Positions 17,423 to 26,119 of a DNA stretch of 46,651 nucleotides are shown here, piece after piece; positions within the stretch are counted from its first letter, which is position 1; each line of letters opens with the position of its first letter. The notes under the pieces are model-generated. The model was not told where the DNA came from and ran no database searches. It saw only the letters and a list, made by a program, of their open reading frames with translations. Made by a program: the position numbers and the translations under genes. This DNA is from Desulfotomaculum copahuensis (GTDB lineage Bacteria; Bacillota; Desulfotomaculia; Desulfotomaculales; Desulfovirgulaceae). The stretch spans positions 1-46,651 of the forward strand of contig NZ_LYVF01000177.1 of the NCBI RefSeq assembly GCF_001655685.1, in the 5' to 3' direction.

Positions 17423-19510
17423 ATGTGGGACTTGTTGGAACATCTGAACCGGTTAACCCGGAAGCGGGGGCAAAAAGCCTGGCTGGTGGGCGGCTTTGTG
17501 CGCGATCTGATATTGGGACGGCCAGGCCGCGATGTGGATGTGGCGGTGACCGGCAGCGGAGCTGCCCTGGCCGGGGAACTGGCCGCCATGACCGGAAGCG
17601 CCTTTGTGCCCATGGATCCGGCACATGATGTTTCCCGGGTGGTCCGGAAAACAAAAGCCGGCGTGGAACAGCTGGACATCACCGGTTTGGCGCAGGTTGA
17701 CCTGCTTGCCGACCTGCGCCGGCGGGATTTCACCGTTAATGCCATGGCCCTGCCCCTGGGGGATTACCTGAGCAATCCGGCGCCGACGCCGGGGCAGGGC
17801 GCGACGGTTGCGGGGAACCGGCAGGAAGAGCGTTTGAAGGGACACATTGCCGGTGATTCCGGCAAGTGTAACGGCACGGCGTGCCGCGGAAAAGAACATT
17901 TTGACGGGGGGGCTGTTTCTTACCGTGTCCGCCCCCGGGCCGGCACACCGGGAACTGTGCAACAAACCGGCCCGGCGCTGCCGCCGGACGCCCGGCTTGA
18001 TCAAGATGTTTCGCCGTCGCGGCAGTATCCAACGGCAGTCCCGGAGCCCTCATCACCGGGCGAGTTGATTGGCCATGCCGCCGGTCCGGTTCCAGGTGGA
18101 CTGATCGACCCCCTGGGCGGTCTCGTTGATCTGCGCCGCGGCCTGATTCGCGCCTGCGGCCCGCGTTCCATTGCCGACGACCCCCTGCGCGCCCTGCGGG
18201 CGGCCCGCTTTGCCGGGCAGGCGGGCTGGCGCATTGAGGCGGAAACGGTGCGGCTGATCCGGGCAGCCTCAATGCGCGCGGTGGCCCCGGAACGGGTGCT
18301 GGAAGAACTGGTGCACATACTGTCGCTGCCCGATGCTTGCCGGGTGATCCGGATGCTGGACGGCGAGTTGGGCATCCTGGAACAGCTTTTTCCGGAAATT
18401 GTCCCCCTGCGGCGGATGGAGCAAAACGGCCACCATGTGGATAATGTCTGGGAGCACTCCTTAAAGACGCTGCAGTGTTTCGAGACGGTTCTGGAAGAGT
18501 CCGGTTATAACCAGGGAGCAGGTGGTACGCGCAATTTTCCCCGCTATAAGCAAAGCAGTTTGGATTCGGAGATTGGAACCGTAACTGGCACTGCCCAGGG
18601 TATTTTCCAAAAAAACTCTCCCGGGACGCCGTGCCTTCCCGCCGCATCTGATGTTACGGAAGACGGCCACCGGACAGAGCCGGGAAAAGACCCCGGTTCC
18701 GGCGGTGGTTACCCGGGTGGAAACAAACGGGCCGGCAGTAGCGTATGCCTCGATCCGTCCCGGGAAGGTACCGCTGGCGGCGGGGTGGACGGGGTGGCGG
18801 GAAAGGAAGCGCACTTTCCGCCCCCGGACCCGTTCGTCTTACCCCCGCAGGTGGCCGGGCCGCTGGCCGCCTATATCAATTCCCCCCTGACCCGCGCCCG
18901 CAGCCGGCTGCCGGTATTAAAGCTAGCCTGTTTGTTTCACGATACAGGCAAGCTGACCACCCGCGCCGTAGCGGCGGACGGGCGGTTCACCTTCTACGGC
19001 CACCACACCGCCGGTGCCCCGGCGGCGGCCGCCATCGCCCGGCGCCTGCGCCTGTCCCGGCGGGAGGCGGATTTGTTGGCCGCCCTGGTGCGCGGACACA
19101 TGGACCCGCTATTTTTGTACAAATCACGCCCGGTAAGCGGCCGGGCTGCCTACCGCTTTTTCCGCCGCCTGGGGGACGAGGTGCCCGGCTGTCTGCTGAT
19201 CAGCCTGGCCGACATCTCATCCAGCCGCCTGGCCGCCGGGGCGGCGGCGGAAGCGGCGGCCTACCGGGACTTCATTGCCGGCATGCTGCAGCGTTACTTC
19301 AAGGAGCCGGCTGCCTCCGGCCGCTCCCGGCCGCTGTTGAGTGGCCGGGAAGTCTGCCGCCTGCTGGACATTGAACCCTCCCCCCTGGTGGGCCGGCTGC
19401 TGGAGGAACTGGCCGCCGCCCGGGCGGCCGGCGAGGTGCGCACCTGCCGGGAGGCGGAGGAGTGGGTGCGGAAGAATAAAAGTAAAATGCTTCTTGAAGA
19501 TCTAACATAA
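17423..19510 (+). CDS. cca: CCA-adding tRNA nucleotidyltransferase (HD type) with two large insertions
   Basis: A 695-aa class II nucleotidyltransferase that adds or repairs CCA on tRNA 3' ends. GG(23-24), then R-D, and the D37-V-D39 metal pair are intact, as are RRRDFTVNAMA, a DPLRALRAARFAGQ motif and a C-terminal HD domain (LFHDTGKL...GHHTAGA). Relatives are usually 400-480 aa; the excess is two inserts of about 105 residues each, after NAMALPLGDYL (about 117-221) and after ETVLEESG (about 365-471), both Gly/Pro-rich and of low complexity. The start is uncertain: ATG 17423 keeps the conserved N-terminus, and ATG 17396 is also possible. It is transcribed divergently from the FtsA-like gene. 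Confidence 0.88.
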   Translation: MWDLLEHLNRLTRKRGQKAWLVGGFVRDLILGRPGRDVDVAVTGSGAALAGELAAMTGSAFVPMDPAHDVSRVVRKTKAGVEQLDITGLAQVDLLADLRRRDFTVNAMALPLGDYLSNPAPTPGQGATVAGNRQEERLKGHIAGDSGKCNGTACRGKEHFDGGAVSYRVRPRAGTPGTVQQTGPALPPDARLDQDVSPSRQYPTAVPEPSSPGELIGHAAGPVPGGLIDPLGGLVDLRRGLIRACGPRSIADDPLRALRAARFAGQAGWRIEAETVRLIRAASMRAVAPERVLEELVHILSLPDACRVIRMLDGELGILEQLFPEIVPLRRMEQNGHHVDNVWEHSLKTLQCFETVLEESGYNQGAGGTRNFPRYKQSSLDSEIGTVTGTAQGIFQKNSPGTPCLPAASDVTEDGHRTEPGKDPGSGGGYPGGNKRAGSSVCLDPSREGTAGGGVDGVAGKEAHFPPPDPFVLPPQVAGPLAAYINSPLTRARSRLPVLKLACLFHDTGKLTTRAVAADGRFTFYGHHTAGAPAAAAIARRLRLSRREADLLAALVRGHMDPLFLYKSRPVSGRAAYRFFRRLGDEVPGCLLISLADISSSRLAAGAAAEAAAYRDFIAGMLQRYFKEPAASGRSRPLLSGREVCRLLDIEPSPLVGRLLEELAAARAAGEVRTCREAEEWVRKNKSKMLLEDLT

Positions 19511-19634
19511 ACTGGTATTTAATCCTATTCCATAATTTTTTGCATTATGGGGTGAACTAGATTGACAGAAGGGAGTTTCAGCAGAAATTTAGAAAATAAA
19601 TATGGCAGTAAGATTTATTTGAGCTGCTGGTTAA

Positions 19635-19659
19635 GTCCGCCTCAGGGTGGGCTTTTTTT
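19635..19659 (+). terminator. Rho-independent terminator downstream of cca
   Basis: GTCCGCC (19635-19641) pairs with GGTGGGC (19646-19652), including G-T pairs, around a TCAG loop, followed by seven T. It lies 125 bases after the cca stop; the sequence between shows no gene. Confidence 0.6.
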
Positions 19660-19754
19660 GCGCAAGAATTTTTCCCACGCCCCGCGTTAAAAGATGTAAT
19701 CACTGGGAATGAGGACAGGAGAGCCGGTGGACGGGTGAAAGTAAGGTGTATCAT

Positions 19755-19847
19755 ATGGGCGGCCAGCCCAAAGAAAGAAAATTCATCATTCTGCGTCAAG
19801 ATTTTCAAAGTTGGGAGGACTTGAACAAATCAAAAAGAAAGAATTAA
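19755..19847 (+). CDS. Possible 30-aa microprotein or gene remnant
   Basis: ATG at 19755 follows AAGGTG with 6-base spacing and opens a 30-codon frame starting MGGQPKERKFIILRQDF, ending in a Lys-rich tail. The composition looks protein-like, but it is short and in a decayed region. I do not recognise it. It may be a remnant of a longer gene. Confidence 0.25.
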   Translation: MGGQPKERKFIILRQDFQSWEDLNKSKRKN

Positions 19848-19925
19848 GTAGGAGTATTTTACTTAAAAACAGGTCTTCTGTCACACCAATGGTTATGCAG
19901 ATTTTAAAATGAGAGGGTGGTATTA

Positions 19926-20134
19926 ATGGATAAAAACAAAACTTTCCTAAACGGTGGGGCGTAGTAAATGACCGGGGCGGGCATCGGCACTGCAGCGTCC
20001 GGCTGGATTGGGGCGGGCATCGGCAGGAACACCGGGAAATTTTCGGTGTGCCGGGTGCAGCCGTAGGGGCGCTGATTGGCGCAGTGATCGGTACGATTGA
20101 CGGAACACAAAATTCCGGGGACGATCAGCATTAA
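19926..20134 (+). pseudogene. Decayed glycine-zipper small protein
   Basis: A good Shine-Dalgarno (GAGAGGGTGG) precedes ATG 19926, which reads MDKNKTFLNGGA and meets two adjacent stops. The same frame resumes at ATG 19968 as MTGAGIGTAASGWIGAGIG, then diverges. A second frame picks up the pattern as GAAVGALIGAVIGTIDG and ends at 20134. The GxxxG repeats across two frames suggest one former glycine-zipper membrane or bacteriocin-like peptide broken by stops and a frameshift. Confidence 0.35.
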
Positions 20135-20139
20135 AAAGC

Positions 20140-20177
20140 GAGCGAAAAAATTTTCCTCCGACAGGAGGTTGTCGCTC
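20140..20177 (+). promoter_or_regulatory. Nested hairpin enclosing a GGAGG
   Basis: GAGCGA (20140-20145) pairs with TCGCTC (20172-20177), and inside it CCTCC (20155-20159) pairs with GGAGG (20164-20168) around GACA. No good start codon follows the GGAGG, so a role in translation control is not proven. It lies 124 bases upstream of the CARF-HEPN-CARF gene. Confidence 0.35.
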
Positions 20178-20300
20178 ATATCCGGTAGACTTTATATGAA
20201 TTTAAGTCTGCCTGTGTCCTGCCGGCAAGGCATCCCGCGTCCGGTTGCGGTTGGGGATGTGTATTTGCCGGTATAACACCGGAGAAAAAGGTGATTGAAG

Positions 20301-21974
20301 TTGAAGAAAACGCTGGTTACCTTTATCGGCACCGGTAAATATAGTGAAACGACTTATCTGAATGATAAAGTTAGTGCAAAAACAAAGTATTTTCCGGTTG
20401 TGGCTGCCTTTCTTGCCTCCCCGGAGCGAATACTGGTGGCCCAGACCACGGAAGCAAGGGAGATGCACTGGGAGTCCCTGCGTAAGGAATTACTCGAACG
20501 GGGATTGCCAGAGCCGGAGGAGTTGTCCATTCCCAGTGGAAAAACAACTGCCGAATTGTGGGAAATATTCAGGAGAATCATGGCAGCAGTAGAAGGGGAA
20601 AATGAAGTTGTTTTTGACATTACCCATGCCTTTCGTGCCATTCCCCTGATTTCTTTTCTCAGTGTGGCCTATTTAAAATTTGTCCGGGGAATTAACATCA
20701 CTGGTTTATATTACGGTGCCTATGAGGCCAGGGACAAGGAAAAAGAGATCAGCCCAATATTTGATCTGACCGGTTTTTGCGAACTGCTGGACTGGATTGT
20801 GGGTGTCAACACCTTTGTCAATTACGGTGCGGCACAGGAACTGGGCGGTCTGCTGCGGCGGGCGCAAAGAGCGAAAAAAATGGCCGGGGGTACAGGGCGC
20901 TGCGAATTGAACAGGTTCGGGCAGTTAATCAGCGGAATCTCTGATGCCCTGTTGACTGTGCGCCCTTTTGAGGTACTGGAAAAAACCACGCAACTGGAAA
21001 AATACCGGGCCGGTTCGGAATTAAGACAGCAACTGGAAAACGATATTCAAAACTGGGCACCGCCGTTCGGTATGCTGCTGGATCAACTGTTGAGTGATTA
21101 TCTTCCTTTTGCCGGAGACAAAGATCATACAAAGGAATTAAACTTGCAAAGGCAACTGGAGATGATCCGCTGGTATGTGCATAGACAGTATATTCCCCAG
21201 GCACTTTCCTTGATGCGTGAGCTGGTAATCAGTGAGCAAATGCGCCGTTATGGCAGGCTGGCGAAAGCTTTGGATGTAGATTTGCGGGAAGAGTTTTCAA
21301 AAAGGCTACATGATCAAATAAAAAACAAAACGCCGCTGGGCAATTTATGGAGCCGCCTGCCCAATTTGCGCAACGATGTAGATCATGCCGGATGGCGCAC
21401 GGATTCCATGCAGGCTCAAAAAATAATGCGTCAAACAAAGGAATGCCTTGCTTTTCTGGAAGAATATTTCAGGCAGGAAGTAGAGTTTCAACCGGAAAGG
21501 ACGGATCAGGAACCAACAGTGTTGTTCAGCGCCCTGGGCATGTCTCCGGGGTTACTCTACACGGCGATCAAGCGGGTTGAGCCGGATTTCCTGCTGGTGC
21601 TTACCTCGCGGAAAGCAGCCGCTGCCCTGGATGAGATCCTGGCGCGCGCCGGCTACACCGGCAGGCATGAAGTAATCACCATCACCGACCCTCATACCAG
21701 TTTTGACCAGGTAGCGGAAGTACTGGCGAAAGTAAAACAATCTCTTGCTGGCCTACCCCGGTATCACCTGTATATAAACCTGACCGGCGGTACCACCTGC
21801 CTGCAATATATCATTTCCCGGGCGGGCAAGGCGTCAACGGACACATATGCGGCAACAACCACCGTGGCCATGATCGATCGCCGGCCGGCAGCGGAACAAA
21901 GGGAGAACCCATATGCATTGGGTGAAATGGTGGTGGTGGAGAGCAATGAGATGGGTTTGCGCTTTAATGAATGA
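20301..21974 (+). CDS. CARF-HEPN-CARF CRISPR ancillary RNase (TIGR02221/DxTHG-type N-terminus)
   Basis: A 557-aa protein. Residues 1-165 match DxTHG-type (TIGR02221/Csx1-like) CARF proteins: VTFIGTGKYSETTY and D106-I-T-H-A-F-R, with Ala in place of the usual Gly. A helical HEPN region carries R357-N-D-V-D-H362 (Rx4H), the RNase signature. From P405 a second CARF-like domain follows (VLFSALGMSPG, FLLVLTSRK, N493-LTGGT498), closer in pattern to the Csm6-like protein at 2450. Start: TTG 20301 is better placed behind AAAGGTGA than TTG 20295. It heads the cmr operon, 35 bases before cmr1, and is probably activated by cyclic oligoadenylate from the Cas10 proteins. Confidence 0.82.
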   Translation: MKKTLVTFIGTGKYSETTYLNDKVSAKTKYFPVVAAFLASPERILVAQTTEAREMHWESLRKELLERGLPEPEELSIPSGKTTAELWEIFRRIMAAVEGENEVVFDITHAFRAIPLISFLSVAYLKFVRGINITGLYYGAYEARDKEKEISPIFDLTGFCELLDWIVGVNTFVNYGAAQELGGLLRRAQRAKKMAGGTGRCELNRFGQLISGISDALLTVRPFEVLEKTTQLEKYRAGSELRQQLENDIQNWAPPFGMLLDQLLSDYLPFAGDKDHTKELNLQRQLEMIRWYVHRQYIPQALSLMRELVISEQMRRYGRLAKALDVDLREEFSKRLHDQIKNKTPLGNLWSRLPNLRNDVDHAGWRTDSMQAQKIMRQTKECLAFLEEYFRQEVEFQPERTDQEPTVLFSALGMSPGLLYTAIKRVEPDFLLVLTSRKAAAALDEILARAGYTGRHEVITITDPHTSFDQVAEVLAKVKQSLAGLPRYHLYINLTGGTTCLQYIISRAGKASTDTYAATTTVAMIDRRPAAEQRENPYALGEMVVVESNEMGLRFNE

Positions 21975-22009
21975 GTACCGGGAATAATGCAGGAGGTGAG
22001 AAGCGAACG

Positions 22010-23080
22010 ATGAATGAGCTGGTGGCGACTTACAAATTGACCACCCCTTTATTCATGGCCGGAGCAGATCAAACGGGTGCCGAGATGCGCGCTCCCTCGA
22101 TCAAGGGCGCCCTGCGCTTCTGGTACCGGGCTATTGCTTTGTCTCAATTAGGCAGTTGGCAGGAGGTGCAGGAAAAGGAGCGCAAGATATTTGGCAGTTC
22201 TAAAACCGGGCAGGGGCGGTTTTTGATTACGGTTGAAAGAAAAGGGTTATCCAGCTCGAAAACCTTTGATTTTAAACACGATCAGGCGGGCATTGTCTAT
22301 CTTGGTTATGGTTTGAAAGACGCCCAAAGAAAATATTTTGAACCAGGTGCTAGCATCACTGTTAAGCTGCTTTTTAAGCCGGGTTCCGGTGAAGAGACGG
22401 TTGAGCCGGTAATGAAGGCATTGATCGCCCTGGGTCTGTTCGGCGGGCTCGGTGCCCGCGCTCGGAACGGCCTGGGTTCAGTGGCGATTACTTCTTTACA
22501 AATCGATGGTGTTGAAAAATGGGACAACCCAAAAGATGAAAAAGAGCTAAAAAAAAAGATTGCAGAATTTGTGCAAAGCCTTGCTCCATTGCCGGCGGAG
22601 TTACCAGCCTATACCGCTTTTAGTGCGCAAACCCGTATTGACGTGGCTGGTGCTGACCGCGATCCGGTCAAATTGCTGGATGACATCGGCAAAAAAATGA
22701 TGGTCTACCGGCGGGATATTAAGAGCGATTCCGCTTTGATCAGGAAGTTCCTGAGTGGTGGTGATATATCCGCCCATCCATACCGGGTGGCCTTCGGCCT
22801 GCCGCATAATTACTTTTTTAAATCCGATGGTAATAAAGCAAATGTTAATGCCGTTCAAAGGGAGCGCCGGGCCGGCCCCCTGTTTATCCATGTCCACGCC
22901 CTGGCCGGCGGGCGGTATGCGGCAGTACTTACCCTGTTGCCGGCGGAATTTCTGCCCGCGGAAGAACAAATAAAAATAACCGGCTCCGGCAGGGATAAAA
23001 AGTTACCGTGCCGGGTGGATTACGGGGTTATTGAAAAGTTTATGCTGCAGTTTCCCAACCGGTTGGAGGTGAGACCTTGA
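22010..23080 (+). CDS. cmr1: Cmr1, RAMP subunit of the III-B complex
   Basis: A 356-aa RAMP protein starting MNELVATYKLTTPLFMAGADQ, then the Cmr1 hallmark APSIKGALRFWYRAI and a glycine-rich GLFGGLGARARNGLGSV. Cmr1 caps the 3' end of the crRNA-target groove. AGGAGGTGA at 21991-21999 fixes the ATG at 22010; upstream in-frame codons back to 21971 lack support. The stop overlaps the cmr2 TTG by 4 bases. Confidence 0.93.
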   Translation: MNELVATYKLTTPLFMAGADQTGAEMRAPSIKGALRFWYRAIALSQLGSWQEVQEKERKIFGSSKTGQGRFLITVERKGLSSSKTFDFKHDQAGIVYLGYGLKDAQRKYFEPGASITVKLLFKPGSGEETVEPVMKALIALGLFGGLGARARNGLGSVAITSLQIDGVEKWDNPKDEKELKKKIAEFVQSLAPLPAELPAYTAFSAQTRIDVAGADRDPVKLLDDIGKKMMVYRRDIKSDSALIRKFLSGGDISAHPYRVAFGLPHNYFFKSDGNKANVNAVQRERRAGPLFIHVHALAGGRYAAVLTLLPAEFLPAEEQIKITGSGRDKKLPCRVDYGVIEKFMLQFPNRLEVRP

Positions 23081-25014
23081 AAACAATGCATTTCACCCTG
23101 GGGCCGGTGCAGGGGTTTGTGGCCCAGGCCCGGCGTACACGGGATCTATATGCCGGATCCTTCTTGCTTTCTTATCTGGCCGGGCAGGCCATGTATGCCG
23201 TTATTAAGGACAGAGGAAGAATTATTTTCCCGGACGTTTACGATGAAAAAGATGAAGTCAGTGATCCCATTTTAAAAGCTATCAAGACCATGAACGAAGA
23301 GAAAAAGATAATTGCTCCCGTTCCAAAGATCGGTACATTGCCCAACCGTTTTAAGGCGCAAGTTCCGGGTGATTTTGATCCTGGTTTATGCCGGCAGGCC
23401 GTGCTTGATTCCTGGCGCAGCATCGCCGCTGAGGTGTGGAAGAGATATGTCAGTAAAGTAGCCGAAGAAAATGGTAAAGGGGTCAAGGAGATCTGGGACC
23501 GACAGGTGGAGGGTTTCTGGGAGATCAATTGGGTCATAGGTGAGGATAACAGCCTGCTTGACCGGCGCAAAAACTGGCGCAGCCACGTGCCGACCGTGGA
23601 AGCGGGGGATAAGTGCACGGTCATGGGCAACCTGCAGGAGCTTTCCGGCTACATCCGCACCCAAAAGGAGCAGCGGAAGTTCTGGGAGACGCTGCGTAAG
23701 GAATTGCCCGGACTGGAACTCAGACCCGATGAACGGTTGTGTGCCGTCGCTTTGATTAAGCGGTTATACCCGCTGGTAGCCAAAGAAACCATCGGCTGGG
23801 AACTGCCCCGCTACTATCCGTCCACCTCTTACATGGCCGCGGTGCACTGGATTGCCCGTACTATTGAACAAAAACCGGACTGGGCTGAGAAATTCGCCGA
23901 CCGGGCTGGAAAGATGAACCGGGAGTACGGAGCGCGTTTCCAATGCATCGCTGCCGCGATGGACAAGCAGCCACGGGCGGCCGGCCTGGCCCGCCTGGAC
24001 GGCAATTGCTTTTATGCCAGTACACTGGAAAACGACAGGCTGTGGCCGGAAGATAACTCCGTCCGCAGGGAGGAGTTGCGCGAACTGCTCAGGGAGTACG
24101 GGGAAAAGCCATCCCCTTTTTATGCCCTGCTGCTCATGGACGGCGACCAGTTAGGGGCCTTGTTGCAAGCCGACAAGGAGAGTGACGGCGCGCAAATCAG
24201 CCGGGCGCTGTTGGATTTCAGCAAGCAAGTTGGGGAAAATGTTCAAGCGCATAATGGCATCACCATTTACGCCGGCGGCGATGACGTATTGGCCTTGCTG
24301 CCCCTGGAGGACGCTCTGGCAGCGGCGGTGGCTCTACATAATAGTTATAAGGCTGTTTTTCAAAATGCTGCCATAGAAAAGGCCACTATTTCCGGGACGA
24401 TCATCTACGCCCACCATCACGCCCCGCTTAAATCCGTGCTGGCGAAGCTGCATGACCTGCTGGATAAAGTAGCCAAAGACGAGACCGGCCGCGACAGTCT
24501 GGCCGTGTGCGTTTGGAAAGGGGCCGGCCCGGTGCTCACCTGGTCTGCACCCTGGGCTGCGTTGCTGGAGGAACCGGGATGTCTGGAGCAGACAAACCAG
24601 GAACAGTCAAATTTAATTGACCAGCTGGTTGATGCTTTTGTGGCTGGAGACAATAAAACTGGGGAATACAATAGTTCCTTTTTCTATAATATCCGCTCCC
24701 GGTTTGAAATTTTGGCGGATGAGAAGAAAGATACTGACCGGGCTTCTTCCCGGTTGACTGCCGGCGGGGAGCAAGGATTGTTGAAAAAAGAGGAAGATAT
24801 CGTGAAATTACTCACGGCGGAATATTTGAAAAGCAGGGCGCGGGAGGAAGGCGGCCTGTCCACAGACATGGTCGAAAAGCGCATGCGGAACCTGCTGCGC
24901 CTGTGCCGCCGCTCCTGGCGGGAAAACGGCAGCCTCTTGATAGCAAAAGGCCCGCTGACAGTGGATGGAGCGCTTTTGGTTCGCTTCCTGGCCACAAAGG
25001 GGGTGCGGGATTAA
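23077..25014 (+). CDS. cmr2: Type III-B Cas10/Cmr2, cyclic-oligoadenylate synthase without HD domain
   Basis: A 645-aa large subunit. It starts directly at the first palm domain (HFTLGPVQGFVAQARRTRDLYAGSFLLS), so the N-terminal HD nuclease of longer Cmr2 proteins is absent and target-DNA cleavage is not expected. YAGGDD (G400-D403) is intact, so cyclic oligoadenylate synthesis should be possible. Around KCTVMGNLQEL the CxxC zinc pair seen in many Cmr2 proteins has only one Cys. TTG start overlapping the cmr1 stop (TTGA); cmr3 begins 1 base after the stop. Confidence 0.94.
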   Translation: MKTMHFTLGPVQGFVAQARRTRDLYAGSFLLSYLAGQAMYAVIKDRGRIIFPDVYDEKDEVSDPILKAIKTMNEEKKIIAPVPKIGTLPNRFKAQVPGDFDPGLCRQAVLDSWRSIAAEVWKRYVSKVAEENGKGVKEIWDRQVEGFWEINWVIGEDNSLLDRRKNWRSHVPTVEAGDKCTVMGNLQELSGYIRTQKEQRKFWETLRKELPGLELRPDERLCAVALIKRLYPLVAKETIGWELPRYYPSTSYMAAVHWIARTIEQKPDWAEKFADRAGKMNREYGARFQCIAAAMDKQPRAAGLARLDGNCFYASTLENDRLWPEDNSVRREELRELLREYGEKPSPFYALLLMDGDQLGALLQADKESDGAQISRALLDFSKQVGENVQAHNGITIYAGGDDVLALLPLEDALAAAVALHNSYKAVFQNAAIEKATISGTIIYAHHHAPLKSVLAKLHDLLDKVAKDETGRDSLAVCVWKGAGPVLTWSAPWAALLEEPGCLEQTNQEQSNLIDQLVDAFVAGDNKTGEYNSSFFYNIRSRFEILADEKKDTDRASSRLTAGGEQGLLKKEEDIVKLLTAEYLKSRAREEGGLSTDMVEKRMRNLLRLCRRSWRENGSLLIAKGPLTVDGALLVRFLATKGVRD

Positions 25015-25015
25015 G

Positions 25016-26116
25016 ATGGATTTTAGTGGCAGGCTCTGGTTATTCAGGGCGATGGATACGTTTTTCTTCCGCGATGCTTCTCCCTTTAATGCCGGGGAGG
25101 GCGGTCAGACCGGGGCACGGAGCATGTTTCCGCCTTTTATGAGCACCTTGCAGGGCGCCGTACGCATCACCCTGGCCGCGGAAAGGGGCTGGGCACCCGA
25201 ACGGCCGGAGGAATGGCCGCCGGAACTGGGGACGCCCGATGACCTGGGTCGGGTCGAGCTGCGCGGGCCTTACCTGCTCAAGGGGGAAGTTCTTCTATTC
25301 CCAATGTCGCTGCACATCCTGCATAAAGAAGATCCCGCCGGCGGGAAAGGTACTTATGCCCGTCTTAAGCCGGGTGAAGAGGTCAAATGCGATCTGGGAC
25401 GGGTACGTCTGCCTGTATCGCAAAACAGTCTGTCCGGGGCAAAACCACTGGAAGATGCCTGGCTGGATGTGGAAGGCATGCAGGACGTATTGAACGGCGG
25501 GCTGCCCGGTAGTAATCATGTTTACCGCACCGATAGACTGTGGCGGGAAGAAAACCGGGTGGGCATTGAACGGGATAAAAAAAGCCGCACCGCCGCGGAG
25601 AAAAAGCTGTACTCCTGTGTGCATATACGTCCGCAAAAAGAGCTTGTGCTGGCTGTGCTGGTCAGTGGTATTCCAGAAGACTGGCATCCCGGTGCTGGCC
25701 GGGTTGTGCGCCTGGGCGGCGAGGGCAGAATGGCCCGGGTGGAGGTTAAACGGCAGGGGGTGGAGCTGCCGGACGCTCCGGAATTAAAACCGGCTGGTGG
25801 AGTGGTGCGCTTCACAGTGACCCTGATCACACCCGGCCGGTATGCGGTTGAAAAGATGCCCGAAGTAATCAGAAAGGGTCCGCCCGGTGTGCCAGGGGAA
25901 TGCGTCAGTGCCTGCATCGGGAAATTGCTCACGGTGGGCGGCTGGGATTCATTGAAGCGCCGTTCCCGCCCGGCTGAACCGGTTATTCCAGCCGGGAGCA
26001 CCTGGTTTTTTGAAGCGAACGAGAGCGATCTGGCGGAAATCATGTCCCTGCACAGAAAAACAGACGGTACTAACTGGGGATATGGCCAAATGCTGCTGGG
26101 AAGATGGGAGGAATAA
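25016..26116 (+). CDS. cmr3: Cmr3, crRNA 5'-tag-binding RAMP
   Basis: A 366-aa protein with the Cmr3 opening WLFRAMDTFFFRDASPFNAGEG and the GRYAVEKMPEVI and CVSACIGKLLTVGGWD segments. Cmr3 holds the crRNA 5' tag and binds Cmr2. The ATG at 25016 is one base past the cmr2 stop, with AAGGGGG upstream inside cmr2; the longer frame from 24965 is discounted. cmr4 starts 3 bases after its stop. Confidence 0.93.
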   Translation: MDFSGRLWLFRAMDTFFFRDASPFNAGEGGQTGARSMFPPFMSTLQGAVRITLAAERGWAPERPEEWPPELGTPDDLGRVELRGPYLLKGEVLLFPMSLHILHKEDPAGGKGTYARLKPGEEVKCDLGRVRLPVSQNSLSGAKPLEDAWLDVEGMQDVLNGGLPGSNHVYRTDRLWREENRVGIERDKKSRTAAEKKLYSCVHIRPQKELVLAVLVSGIPEDWHPGAGRVVRLGGEGRMARVEVKRQGVELPDAPELKPAGGVVRFTVTLITPGRYAVEKMPEVIRKGPPGVPGECVSACIGKLLTVGGWDSLKRRSRPAEPVIPAGSTWFFEANESDLAEIMSLHRKTDGTNWGYGQMLLGRWEE

Positions 26117-26119
26117 CAT

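Noticed and set aside
17736-18647. 303-codon open frame on the minus strand opposite cca
   Set aside because: It is Arg/Pro-rich with no family pattern and lies opposite a clear conserved gene; GC-rich codon bias keeps the antisense frame open.
17396-19510. Inteins in the CCA enzyme
   Set aside because: The two inserts lack a Cys/Ser start and His-Asn end and any splicing or endonuclease motif.
19904-20179. 91-codon minus-strand frame in the decayed region
   Set aside because: It shows no recognisable motif, and the plus strand explains the sequence better as a broken glycine-zipper gene.
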